Shown: positions 13,782-24,487 of the stretch, one piece after another
How the letters are laid out: each line of letters begins with the position of its first letter
Position numbering within the stretch: the first letter of the stretch is position 1
Assembly (NCBI GenBank): GCA_036971475.1
Contig: JBAIZL010000002.1
Coordinates: 352,531,582 to 352,595,581 of the forward strand
Origin: Prosapia bicincta
Taxonomy: Eukaryota; Arthropoda; Insecta; Hemiptera; Cercopidae
DNA length: 64,000 nt
Direction: 5' to 3'
Made by a program: the position numbers and the translations under genes
The notes under the pieces: generated by a model
The model's database searches: none
What the model was told of the DNA's origin: nothing
Seen by the model: the letters and a program-made list of their open reading frames with translations, nothing else

Positions 13782-15311
13782 ATGGATCAAGAAAATTCAA
13801 GAGAACAATGGCGGGCACAAGTTAGTGCACGATGGCGGGCTTGTAGTATCAACCCTCAAGCTCAACAGCAGCAAGCGAGTAGGCCAGATGAAGCCCCTTG
13901 AACAGCTGGATTACCACACACTGCTGGGTTACAAGCCACTTCTGGGTAACCACCTGGTGCTAGCGTACCTCACCCTCCACCTGGTTTTCAAAGACCTCAA
14001 GCTTCGCATGCTCCAGTTTCAGTAGGAAGAGCATCTCACAGAGGTGGTCCAGGCCCAGGTGTTAATACAGCACAAATTACATCTAAATTAGGAAGAATGA
14101 AATTAGAAAGTGGAGGTGGAAATGGATATGGGAACGGAAATGGTTCCCAGCAGTTGTGGAGAGGACGTCTTCGTGGTATACGGCAAATAAATACTGAAAA
14201 TCTTATTAAAACCAGACCTGCGTCGCTATATAATAAGAAAGGAAACTCTGATACTGCTGTAACTTTTAAAAGCAAACGTTTTTCGCCTACTTACAAAAAC
14301 GGATTGGTGTTTATATCAGTACAAAATAGATTTCGCCCCTGAAGAAGACACCTTGGAGATTAAACGAAGCCTAATTCGTCCACATATGAATGTTCTAGAT
14401 CAATATATATTTGATGGTACAGTACTGTACAACAGCAACCGCCTAGCTCCAGATCCACTGGAGTTGTTTTCAGCCAGAGCTACAGATGATCAAAATATTC
14501 GTTTAACTCTCAAACTTGTAGGATATTTGGTATTTGGTGATTACCACTAAATGCAGTTTTACAATATGATATCCCGAAAATGCCTGAGATACTTAAAACT
14601 TTAGCTTGTTGGCAGAGATTTTTATGATGCTCGAAATAAGGTTGATCATGCTGATCTTGGCTTTGAAATTTGGCCGGGGTATATAACTTCAATAAGGCAA
14701 TACGACCAAAACATCCTGATGTGTGCAGAAGTGACATTTAAGGTGATGAGAAAGGACACTGTACTTGAAGTCTACAATGACATACTGCAGAGCATCCAGA
14801 CAATTTTAGGATGTCTTCACTAAAGCTATCGTTTAAACTACTGTGCTTATAGGTTATAATACCAGGACATACAGAATTGACGACATTGACTTTAAGCCAA
14901 CCCCATTGAATACTTTCAAAAGAGACACTCAGGATATCACATATGTTGCATATTTTAGAGAAAAATATAATGCACAACTAAAACAAAAAGACTAGCCGTT
15001 AATGGTTACCAAAACTAATCTGAGGGAAGTCTTAGATGGTCAAGGGGAATTCATTTATCTGATTCCGGAACTTTGCCGGCTGACAGGCATTTCTGAATCT
15101 CTGAGAAATATTTTACTTTCATGAGGAACTTGGCTGTTAAGATTAGAGTTGGACCAAAAAAGAGAGTAGAAAGTTGGAATAGTAATAACCAACTCATTCA
15201 CTTCATTCTTGCAGTTACACTCACCAATGAGGAAAAATTCACTATCAGCTAGACTACGTTGGATAAGAATATCGGGAGAACGTGTGTAATCGCCATTACA
15301 GTTATTTATAG
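13782..15311 (+). pseudogene. piwi: Monomer 10, piwi N-PAZ pseudogene fragment
   Basis: Twin of monomer 15 at an offset of 7,647 bp. It shares GGTATACGG in the RG motif and a TAA after FGDYH, so the N-domain piece stops early (14353-14550). Private change: CAGTTGTGGAGAGG. This copy reads TCTTAGATGG in the late PAZ region, so one stop present in most copies is open here. Confidence 0.92.
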
Positions 15312-15900
15312 ATGGATCAAGAAAATTCAAGAGAACAATGGCGGGCACAAGAAAGTGCACGATGGCGGGCTTGTAGTATCAACCCTCAAGCTCAACAGCA
15401 GCATGCGAGTAGGCCACACGATGCCCCTTGAACAGCTGGATTACCACACACTGCTGGTTTACAAGCCACTTCTGTTTAACCACCTGGTGCTAGTGTACCT
15501 CACACTCCACCAGGTTTTCAAAGACCTCAAGTTTCGCATGCTCCGGGTTCAGTAGGAAGAGCATCTCACAGAGGTGGTCCTGGCCCAGGTGTTAATGCAG
15601 CGCAAATTACTTCTAAATTAGGAAGAATGAAATTAGAAAGTGGAGGTGGAAATGGAAATGGTAACGGAAATGGCTCCCAGCAGTTGGGGAGAGGACGTCT
15701 TCGTGGTAGACGGCAAATAAATACTGAAAATCTTATTAAAACCAGACCTGCGTCACTATATAATAAGAATGGAAACTCTGGTACTGCTGTAACTTTTAAA
15801 AGCAAACGTTTTTCGCCTACTTCCAAAAACGGATTGCTGTTTATATCAGTACAAAGTAGATTTCGCCGCTGAAGAAGACACCTTGGAGATTAAACGAATC
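13782..15900 (+). repeat. Duplicated block, partner at ~21,429-23,547
   Basis: Monomers 10-11 and 15-16 match at a constant offset of 7,647 bp (five monomers), including GGTATACGG, the TAA after FGDYH and the GGCCACACGATGCC variant. Boundaries are approximate. Confidence 0.78.
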
Positions 15901-16841
15901 CTAATTCGTCCACATATGAATGTTCTAGGGCAATATATATTTGTTGGTACAGTACTGTACAACAGCAACCGCCTAGCTCCAGATCCACTGGAGTTGTTTT
16001 CAGCTAGAGCTACAGATGATCAAAATATTCGTATAACTCTCAAACTTGTAGGAGATTTGGTATTTGGTGACTACCATTACCTGCAGTTTTACAATATGAT
16101 ATCCCGAAAATGCCTGAGATACTTAAAACTCTAGTTTGTTGGCAGAGATTTTTATGATGCTCGAAATAAGGTTGATCATGCTGATCTTGGCTTTGAAATT
16201 TGGCCGGGGTATGTAAATACAATAAGGCAATACGACCAAAACATCCTGATGTGTGCAGAAGTGATATTTAAGGTGATGAGAAAGGACACTGTACTTGAAG
16301 TCTACAATGAAATACTTCAGAGCATCCAGACAATTTTAGGATGTCTTCACTAAAGCTATCGTTTAAACTACTGTGCTTATAGATTATAATACCAGGACAT
16401 ACAGAATTGACGACATTGACTTTAAGCCAACCCCATTGAATACTTTCAAAAGAAACAATCAGGATATCACATATGTTGCATATTTTAGAGAAAAATATAA
16501 TGCACAACTAAAACAAAAAGATTAGCCATTGTTGGTTACCAAAACTAAACTGAGGGAAGTATGAGATGGTCAAGGGGAATTTATTTATCTCTTTCCGGAA
16601 CTTTGCCGGCTGACAGGCATTTCTGAATCTCTGAGAAATATTTTACTTCCATGAGGAACTTGGCTGTTAAGACTAGAGTTGGACCAAAGGAGAGAGTAGA
16701 AAGTTGGAATAGTAGTAACCAACTCATTCACTTCATTCTTGCAGTTTCACTCACCAATGAGGAAAAATTCACTATCAGCTAGACTACGTTGGATTAGAAT
16801 ATCGGGAGAACGTGTGTAATCGCCATTACAGTTATTTATCG
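15312..16841 (+). pseudogene. piwi: Monomer 11, piwi N-PAZ pseudogene fragment
   Basis: First copy whose leader ends TATAG rather than TATCG before the ATG. It has GGCCACACGATGCC in place of GGCCAGATGAAGCC in the N-terminal segment. Its 5' part matches monomer 16 at an offset of 7,647 bp. Open pieces 15627-15872 and 15883-16134. Confidence 0.92.
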
Positions 16842-18370
16842 ATGGATCAAGAAAATTCAAGAGAACAGTGGCGGGCACAAGTTAGTGCACGATGGCGGGC
16901 TTGTAGTATCAACCCTCAAGCTCAACAGCAGCAAGCGAGTAGGCCAGATGAAGCCCCTTGAACAGCTGGATTACCACACACTGCTGGGTTACAAGCCCCT
17001 TCTGGGTAACCACCTGGTGCTAGTGTACCTCACCCTTCACCAGGTTTTCAAAGACCTAAGGCTTCGCATGCTCTGGTTTCAGTGGGAAGAGCACCTCACA
17101 TAGGCGGTCCTGGCCCAGGTGTTAATACAGTGCAAATTACTTCTTAATTAGGAAGAATGAAATTAAAAAGTGGAGGTGGAAATGGATATGGGAACGGAAA
17201 TGGTTCCCAGCAGTTGGGAGAGGACGTCTTCGTAGTAGACGGCAAATAAATACTTAAAATCTTATTAAAACCAGACCTGCGTCACTATATAATAAGAAAG
17301 GAAACTCTGGTACTGCTGTAACTTTTAAAAGCAAACGTTTTTCGCCTACTTACAAAAACGGATTGCTGTTTATATCAGTACAAAGTAGATTTCGCCCCTG
17401 AAGAAGACACCTTGAAGATTAAACGAAGCCTAATTCGTCCACATATGAATGTTCTAGATCAATATATATTTGATGGTGCAGTACTGTACAACAGCTACCG
17501 CCTAGCTCCAGATCCACTGGAGTTGTTTTCAGCCAGAGCTACAGATGATCAAAATATTCGTTTAACTCTCAAACTTGTAGGAGATTTGGTATTTGGTGAC
17601 TACCATTACCTGCAGTTTTACAATATGATATCCCGAAAATGCCTGAGATACTTAAAACTCTAGTTTGTTGGCAGAGATTTTTATGATGCTCGAAATAAGG
17701 TTGATCATGCTGATCTTGGCCTTGAAATTTGGCCGGGGTATGTAACTTCAATAAGGCAATACGACCAAAACATCCTGATGTGTGCAGAAGTGACATTTAA
17801 GGTGATGAGAAAGGACACTGTACTTGAAGTCTACAATGACATACTACAGAGCATCCAGACAATTTTAGGATGTCTTCATTAAAGCTATCGTTTAAACTAC
17901 TGTGCGTATAGGTTATAATATTAGGACATACAGAATTGACGAAATTGACTTTAAGCCAACCCCATTGAATACTTTCAAAAGAGACACTCAGCATATCACA
18001 TATGTTGCATATTTTAGAGAAAAATATAATGCACAACTAAAACAAAAAGATTAGCCATTGTTGGTTACCAAAACTAAACTGAGGGAAGTATGAGATGGTC
18101 AAGGGGAATTTATTTATCTCTTTCCGGAACTTTGCCGGCTGACAGGCATTTCTGAATCTCTGAGAAATATTTTACTTCCATGAGGAACTTGGCTGTTAAG
18201 ACTAGAGTTGGACCAAAGGAGAGAGTAGAAAGTTGGAATAGTAGTAGCCAACTCATTCACTTCATTCTTGCAGTTTCACTCACCAATGAGGAAAAATTCA
18301 CTATCAGCTAGACTACGTTGGATTAGAATATCGGGAGAACGTGTGTAATCGCCATTACAGTTATTTATCG
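16842..18370 (+). pseudogene. piwi: Monomer 12, piwi N-PAZ pseudogene fragment (B-type)
   Basis: Last B-type copy in the window and twin of monomer 6 (offset 9,173 bp). It has the TCTTAATTAGG stop and the missing G before the RG motif. Open N-domain piece 17412-17663, with NSYRLAP in place of NSNRLAP. Confidence 0.92.
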
Positions 18371-19899
18371 ATGGATCAAGAAAATTCAAGAGAACAGTGG
18401 CGGGCATAAGTTAGTGCACGATGGCGGGCTTGTAGTATCAACCCTCAAGCTCAACAGCAGCAAGCGAGTAGGCCAGATGAAGCCCCTTGAACAGCTGGAT
18501 TACCACACACTGCTGGGTTACAAGCCACTTCTGGGTAACCACCTGGTGCTAGTGTACCTCACCCTCCACCTGGTTTTCAAAGACCTCAAGCTTCGCATGC
18601 TCCAGTTTCAGTAGGAAGAGCATCTCACAGAGGTGGTCCAGGCCCAGGTGTTAATACAGTACAAATTTCTTCTAAATTAGGAAGAATGACATTAGAAAGT
18701 GGAGGTGGAAATGGAAATGGGAACGGAAATGGTTCCCAGCAGTTAGGGAGAGGACGTCTTCGTGCTAGACGGCAAATAAATACTGAAAATCTTATTAAAA
18801 CCAGACCTGCGTCACTATATAATAAGAAAGGAAACTCTGGTACTGCTGTAACTTTTAAAAGCAAAATTTTTCGCCTACTTACAAAAACGGATTGCTGTTT
18901 ATATCAGTACAAAGTAGATTTCGCCCCTGAAGAAGACACCTTGGAGATTAAACGAAGCCTAATTCGTCTAAATATGAATGTTCTAGATCAATATATATTT
19001 GATGGTACAATACTGTACAACAGCAACCGCCTAAATCCTGATCCACTGGAGTTGTTTTCAGCTAGAGCTACAGATGATCAAAATATTCGTATAACTGTCA
19101 AACTTGTAGCAGATTTGGTATTTGGTGACTACCACTAAATGCAGTTTTACAATATGATATCCCGAAAATGCCTGAGATACTTAAAACTCTAGTTTGTTGG
19201 CTGAGATTTTTATGATGCTCGAAATAAGGTTGATCATGCTGATCTTGGCCTTGAAATTTGGCCGGGGTATGTAACTTCAATAAGGCAATACGACCAAAAC
19301 ATCCTGATGTGTGCAGAAGTGACATTTAAGGTGATGAGAAAGGACACTGTACTTGAAGTCTACAATGACATACTGCAGAGCATCCAGACAATTTTAGGAT
19401 GTCTTCATTAAAGCTATCGTTTAAACTACTGTGCGTATAGGTTATAATATTAGGACATACAGAATTGACGAAATTGACTTTAAGCCAACCCCATTGAATA
19501 CTTTCAAAAGAGACACTCAGGATATCACATATGTAGCATATTTTAGAGAAAAATATAATGCACAACTAAAACAAAAAGATTAGCCATTGTTGGTTACCAA
19601 AACTAAACTGAGGGAAGTATGAGATGGTCAAGGGGAATTTATTTATCTCTTTCCGGAACTTTGCCGGCTGACAGGCATTTCTGAATCTCTGAGAAATATT
19701 TTACTTCCATGAGGAACTTGGCTGTTAAGACTAGAGTTGGACCAAAGGAGAGAGTAGAAAGTTGGAATAGTAGTAACCAACTCATTCACTTCATTCTTGC
19801 AGTTTCACTCACCAATGAGGAAAAATTCACTATCAGCTAGACTACGTTGGATTAGAATATCGGGAGAACGTGTGTAATCGCCATTACAGTTATTTATCG
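18371..19899 (+). pseudogene. piwi: Monomer 13, piwi fragment with undamaged N-domain frame
   Basis: Twin of monomer 7. The 150-codon frame 18686-19138 reads through the N domain (KSKIFRLLTKTDCC) and ends at the TAA after FGDYH. The one-base insertion seen in most copies is absent, although the local sequence is AAAATTTTTCGCC rather than AAACTTTTTCGCC. Confidence 0.93.
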
Positions 19900-20016
19900 A
19901 TGGATCAAGAAAATTCAAGAGAACAATGGCGGGCACAAGTTAGTGCACGATGGCGGGCTTGTAGTATCAACCCTCAAGCTCAACAGCAGCAAGCGAGTAG
20001 GCCAGATGAAGCCCCT
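19900..20016 (+). other. Reference copy: N-terminal Arg/Gln-rich segment (codons 1-39)
   Basis: The ATG opens a frame reading MDQENSREQWRAQ and on to QAQQQQASRPDEAP, then TGA. PIWI proteins commonly have a disordered, arginine-rich N-terminus whose RG/RA motifs are methylated and bound by Tudor proteins. SARWRACS here may be a decayed RG/RA run; that is inference. The frame resumes after the TGA, so the stop is a point lesion, not the native end. Confidence 0.7.
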
Positions 20017-20067
20017 TGAACAGCTGGATTACCACACACTTCTGGGTTACAAGCCACTTCTGGGTAA

Positions 20068-20214
20068 CCACCTGGTGCTAGTGTACCTCACCCTCCACCT
20101 GGTTTTCAAAGACCTCAAGCTTCGCATGCTCCAGTTTCAGTAGGAAGAGCATCTCACAGAGGTGGTCCAGGCCCAGGTGTTAATGCAGCACAAATTACTT
20201 CTAAATTAGGAAGA
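20068..20214 (+). other. Reference copy: proline-rich linker segment
   Basis: Same frame as the ATG at 19900. It reads PPGASVPHPPPGFQRPQ and on to GRASHRGGPGPG, ending ITSKLGR. This is low-complexity sequence typical of the unstructured N-terminal region ahead of an Argonaute N domain. It is in frame with the downstream 168-codon piece, giving 217 open codons from 20068 to 20718. Confidence 0.75.
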
Positions 20215-20721
20215 ATGACATTAGAAAGTGGAGGTGGAAATGGAAATGGGAACGGAAATGGTTCCCAGCAGTTAGAGAGAGGACGTCTTCGTGCTAGACG
20301 GCAAATAAATACTGAAAATCTTATTAAAACCAGACCTGCGTCACTATATAATAAGAAAGGAAACTCTGGTACTGCTGTAACTTTTAAAAGCAAACTTTTT
20401 CGCCTACTTACAAAAACGGATTGCTGTTTACATCAGTACAAAGTAGATTTCGCCCCTGAAGAAGACACCTTGGAGATTAAACGAAGCCTAATTCGTCTAA
20501 ATATGAATGTTCTAGATCAATATATATTTGATGGTACAATACTGTACAACAGCAACCGCATAAATCCTGATCCACTGGAGTTGTTTTCAGCTAGAGCTAC
20601 AGATGATCAAAATATTCGTATAACTGTCAAACTTGTAGGAGATTTGGTATTTGGTGACTACCACTACCTGCAGTTTTACAATATGATATCCCGAAAATGC
20701 CTGAGATACTTAAAACTCTAG
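20215..20721 (+). pseudogene. piwi: Reference copy: Asn/Gly run, RG motif and N domain (168 codons)
   Basis: The longest open frame in the window, starting at an ATG. In order: MTLESGGG and an NGNGNGNG run (residues ~1-17), RGRLRARRQ (~22-30), NTENLIKTRPASLYNKKG (~31-48), FRLLTKTDCC (~60-69), VDFAPEED (~75-82), LDQYIFDGTILYNSNR (~99-114), ARATDDQNIR (~122-131), LVGDLVFGDYHYLQFYN (~136-152) and RKCLRYLKL at the end. The order and wording fit the N domain and linker 1 of a Piwi/Aubergine-type Argonaute. The terminal TAG most likely replaces a CAG, since VGRDFYDARNK continues in frame after it. Confidence 0.9.
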
Positions 20722-20937
20722 TTTGTTGGCAGAGATTTTTATGATGCTCGAAATAAGGTTGATCATGCTGATCTTGGCCTTGAAATTTGGCCGGGGTATG
20801 TAACTTCAATAAGGCAATACGACCAAAACATTCTGATGTGTGCAGAAGTGACATTTAAGGTGATGAGAAACGACACTGTACTTGAAGTCTACAATGAAAT
20901 ACTTCAGAGCATCCAGACAATTTTAGGATGTCTTCAC
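20722..20937 (+). pseudogene. piwi: Reference copy: linker-1 segment after the KL stop
   Basis: Same frame as the preceding segment. 72 codons read VGRDFYDARNKVD, LEIWPGYVTSIRQYDQN, ILMCAEVTFKVMR and DTVLEVYN, ending at TAA 20938-20940. WPGY.TSIR and MCAEVTFKVMR are characteristic of the stretch just before PAZ in PIWI proteins. The true continuation (DVFTKAIV) is in a different frame from 20927, so a small indel near 20920 separates them. Confidence 0.88.
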
Positions 20938-21238
20938 TAAAGTTATCGTTTAAACTACTGTGCTTATAGATTATAATACCAGGACATACAGAATTGACGA
21001 CATTGACTTTAAGCCAACCCCATTGAATACTTTCAAAAGAGACACTCAGGATATCACATATGTTCCATATTTTAGAGAAAAGTATAATGCACAACTAAAA
21101 CAAAAAGACTAGCCGTTGTTGGTTACCAAAACTAAACTGAGGGAAGTCTGAGATGGTCAAGGGGAATTCATTTATCTGTTTCCGGAACTGTGCCGGCTGA
21201 CAGGCATTTCTGAATCTCTGAGAAATATTTTACTTTCG
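20927..21238 (+). pseudogene. piwi: Reference copy: PAZ domain, interrupted
   Basis: One frame reads DVFTKVIV, stop (TAA 20951-20953), TTVLIDYNTRTYRIDDIDF, PTPLNTFKRDTQDITYV, PYFREKYNAQLKQKD, stop (TAG 21110-21112), PLLVTKTKLREV, stop (TGA 21149-21151), GEFIYLFPELCRLTG, ISESLRN. This is the PAZ fold of PIWI proteins, which holds the 2'-O-methylated 3' end of the guide RNA. Three stops make it untranslatable as a unit. In the reference copy the segment ends at a TGA (21239-21241) created by a frameshift in AATATTTTACTTTC. Confidence 0.9.
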
Positions 21239-21298
21239 TGAGGAACTTGGCTGTTAAGACTAGAGTTGGGCCAAAGGAGAGAGTAGAAAGTTGGAATA

Positions 21299-21331
21299 GT
21301 AATAACCAACTCATTCACTTCATTCTTGCAG
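21299..21331 (+). other. Reference copy: monomer junction between piwi 3' end and next leader
   Basis: Recognisable piwi coding sequence (RVGPKERVESW) ends just upstream. The next 33 bases begin GTAATAAC and end CATTCTTGCAG, the shapes of a splice donor and a splice acceptor. Beyond lies the leader of the next copy. The exact join cannot be fixed from sequence alone. At 33 nt the interval is too short for a normal intron, so it may be the fused ends of two introns, or chance. Confidence 0.4.
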
Positions 21332-21428
21332 TTTCACTCACCAATGAGGAAAAATTCACTATCAGCTAGACTACGTTGGATTAGAATATCGGGAGAACGT
21401 GTGTAATCGCCATTACAGTTATTTATCG
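21332..21428 (+). other. Leader upstream of the monomer ATG (example before copy 15)
   Basis: These 97 bases from TTTCACTCACC to TATCG precede the start codon and contain stops in the ATG frame. No piwi protein similarity is visible, so they fit a 5' untranslated region carried with the coding part. Two versions exist across the array, ending TATCG or TATAG (rarely TATAA) before ATG. No TATA box or initiator could be supported. Confidence 0.5.
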
Positions 21429-22958
21429 ATGGATCAAGAAAATTCAAGAGAACAATGGCGGGCACAAGTTAGTGCACGATGGCGGGCTTGTAGTATCAAC
21501 CCTCAAGCTCAACAGCAGCAAGCGAGTAGGCCAGATGAAGCCCCTTGAACAGCTGGATTACCACACACTGCTGGGTTACAAGCCACTTCTGGGTAACCAC
21601 CTGGTGCTAGCGTACCTCACCCTCCACCTGGTTTTCAAAGACCTCAAGCTTCGCATGCTCCAGTTTCAGTAGGAAGAGCATCTCACAGAGGTGGTCCAGG
21701 CCCAGGTGTTAATACAGCACAAATTACATCTAAATTAGGAAGAATGAAATTAGAAAGTGGAGGTGGAAATGGATATGGGAACGGAAATGGTTCCCAGCAG
21801 TTGGGGAGAGGACGTCTTCGTGGTATACGGCAAATAAATACTGAAAATCTTATTAAAACCAGACCTGCGTCGCTATATAATAAGAAAGGAAACTCTGATA
21901 CTGCTGTAACTTTTAAAAGCAAACGTTTTTCGCCTACTTACAAAAACGGATTGGTGTTTATATCAGTACAAAATAGATTTCGCCCCTGAAGAAGACACCT
22001 TGGAGATTAAACGAAGCCTAATTCGTCCACATATGAATGTTCTAGATCAATATATATTTGATGGTACAGTACTGTACAACAGCAACCGCCTAGCTCCAGA
22101 TCCACTGGAGTTGTTTTCAGCCAGAGCTACAGATGATCAAAATATTCGTTTAACTCTCAAACTTGTAGGAGATTTGGTATTTGGTGACTACCACTAAATG
22201 CAGTTTTACAATATGATATCCCGAAAATGCCTGAGATACTTAAAACTTTAGCTTGTTGGCAGAGATTTTTATGATGCTCGAAATAAGGTTGATCATGCTG
22301 ATCTTGGCTTTGAAATTTGGCCGGGGTATGTAACTTCAATAAGGCAATACGACCAAAACATCCTGATGTGTGCAGAAGTGACATTTAAGGTGATGAGAAA
22401 GGACACTGTACTTAAAGTCTACAATGACATACTGCAGAGCATCCAGACAATTTTAGGATGTCTTCACTAAAGCTATCGTTTAAACTACTGTGCTTATAGG
22501 TTATAATACCAGGACATACAGAATTGACGACATTGACTTTAAGCCAACCCCATTGAATACTTTCAAAAGAGACACTCAGGATATCACATATGTTGCATAT
22601 TTTAGAGAAAAATATAATGCACAACTAAAACAAAAAGACTAGCCGTTAATGGTTACCAAAACTAAACTAAGGGAAGTCTTAGATGGTCAAGGGGAATTCA
22701 TTTATCTGATTCCGGAACTTTGCCGGCTGACAGGCATTTCTGAATCTCTGAGAAATATTTTACTTTCATGAGGAACTTGGCTGTTAAGATTAGAGTTGGA
22801 CCAAAAAAGAGAGTAGAAAGTTGGAATAGTAATAACCAACTCATTCACTTCATTCTTGCAGTTACACTCACCAATGAGGAAAAATTCACTATCAGCTAGA
22901 CTACGTTGGATAAGAATATCGGGAGAACGTGTGTAATCGCCATTACAGTTATTTATAG
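21429..22958 (+). pseudogene. piwi: Monomer 15, piwi N-PAZ pseudogene fragment
   Basis: Twin of monomer 10 (offset 7,647 bp), including GGTATACGG and the TAA after FGDYH (22195-22197). It lacks monomer 10's CAGTTGTGG change. Private GTACTTAAAGTC near 22410. Confidence 0.92.
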
Positions 22959-24487
22959 ATGGATCAAGAAAATTCAAGAGAACAATGGCGGGCACAAGAA
23001 AGTGCACGATGGCGGGCTTGTAGTATCAACCCTCAAGCTCAACAGCAGCATGCGAGTAGGCCACACGATGCCCCTTGAACAGCTGGATTACCACACACTG
23101 CTGGTTTACAAGCCACTTCTGTTTAACCACCTGGTGCTAGTGTACCTCACCCTCCACCAGGTTTTCAAAGACCTCAAGTTTCGCATGCTCCGGGTTCAGT
23201 AGGAAGAGCACCTCACAGATGTGGTCCTGGCCCAGGTGTTAATGCAGCGCAAATTACTTCTAAATTAGGAAGAATGAAATTAGAAAGTGGAGGTGGAAAT
23301 GGAAATGGTAACGGAAATGGCTCCCAGCAGTTGGGGAGAGGGCGTCTTCGTGGTAGACGGCAAATAAATACTGAAAATATTATTAAAACCACACCTGCGT
23401 CACTATATAATAAGAATGGAAACTCTGGTACTGCTGTAACTTTTAAAAGCAAACGTTTTTCGCCTACTTACAAAAACGGATTGCTGTTTATATCAGTACA
23501 AAGTAGATTTCGCCCCTGAAGAAGACATCTTGGAGATTAAACAAAGCCTAATTCGTCCACATATGATTGTTCTAGATCAATATATATTTGATGGTACAGT
23601 ACTGTACAACAGCAACCGCCTAGCTCCAGATCCACTGGAGTTGTTTTCAGCCAGAGCTACAGATGATCAAAATATTCGTATAACTCTCAAACTTGTAGGA
23701 GATTTGGTATTTGGTGACTACCACTACCTGCGGTTTTACAGTATGATATCCCGAAAATGCCTGAGATACTTAAAACTTTAGCTTGTTGGCAGAGATTTTT
23801 ATGATGCTCGAAATAAGGTTGATCATGCTGATCTTGGCCATGAAATTTGGCCGGGGTATGTAACTTCAATAAGGCAATACGACCAAAACATCCTGATGTG
23901 TGCAGAAGTGACTTTAATGTGATGAGAAAGGACACTGTACTTGAAGTGTACAATGACATACTGCAGAGCATATAGACAATTTTAGGATGTCTTCACTAAA
24001 GCTATCGTTTAAACTACTGTGCTTATAGGTTATAATACCAGGACATACAGAATTGACGACATTGACTTTAAGCCAACCCCATTGAATACTTTCAAAAGAG
24101 ACACTCAGGATATCACATATGTTGCATATTTTAGAGAAAAATATAATGCACAACTAAAACAAAAAGACTAGCCATTGTTGGTTACCAAAACTGAACTGAG
24201 GGAAGTCTGAGATGGTCAAGGGGAATTCATTTATCTGATTCCGGTACTTTGCCGGCTGACAGGCATTTCTGAATCTCTGAGAAATATTTTACTTTCATGA
24301 GGAACTTGGCTGTTAAGACTAGAGTTGGACCAAAAAAGAGAGTAGAAAGTTGGAATAGTAATAACCAACTCATTCACTTCATTCTTGCAGTTACACTCAC
24401 CAATGAGGAAAAATTCACTATCAGCTAGACTACGTTGGATAAGAATATCGGGAGAACGTGTGTAATCGCCATTACAGTTATTTATAG
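22959..24487 (+). pseudogene. piwi: Monomer 16, piwi N-PAZ pseudogene fragment
   Basis: The 5' part matches monomer 11 (offset 7,647 bp). From about 23,200 it matches monomer 29 (offset 19,885 bp), sharing ENIIKT, a TAG at 23973-23975 (AGCATATAGAC) and GACTTTAATG. It is the first copy with the one-base loss GTGACTTTAA for GTGACATTTAA, a lesion common in the right half of the array. Confidence 0.92.

Larger units (their letters stand above)
19900..21428 (+). pseudogene. piwi: Monomer 14, reference copy with the longest piwi frame
   Basis: Best-preserved N domain in the window; its parts are listed separately below. From the ATG the frame has only a TGA (20017-20019) and a TAA (20065-20067) before staying open to the TAG at 20719-20721. 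The copy is a mosaic: its 5' half matches monomers 7 and 13, and its 3' half matches monomer 8. The 3' part (72 codons, then PAZ in another frame) is broken by the same lesions as other copies. Confidence 0.94.

Noticed and set aside
20511..20535. TATA-like run (CAATATATATTTGATGG) as a promoter
   Set aside because: It encodes QYIFDG inside the N domain and is there because of the coding sequence; no other promoter element accompanies it.
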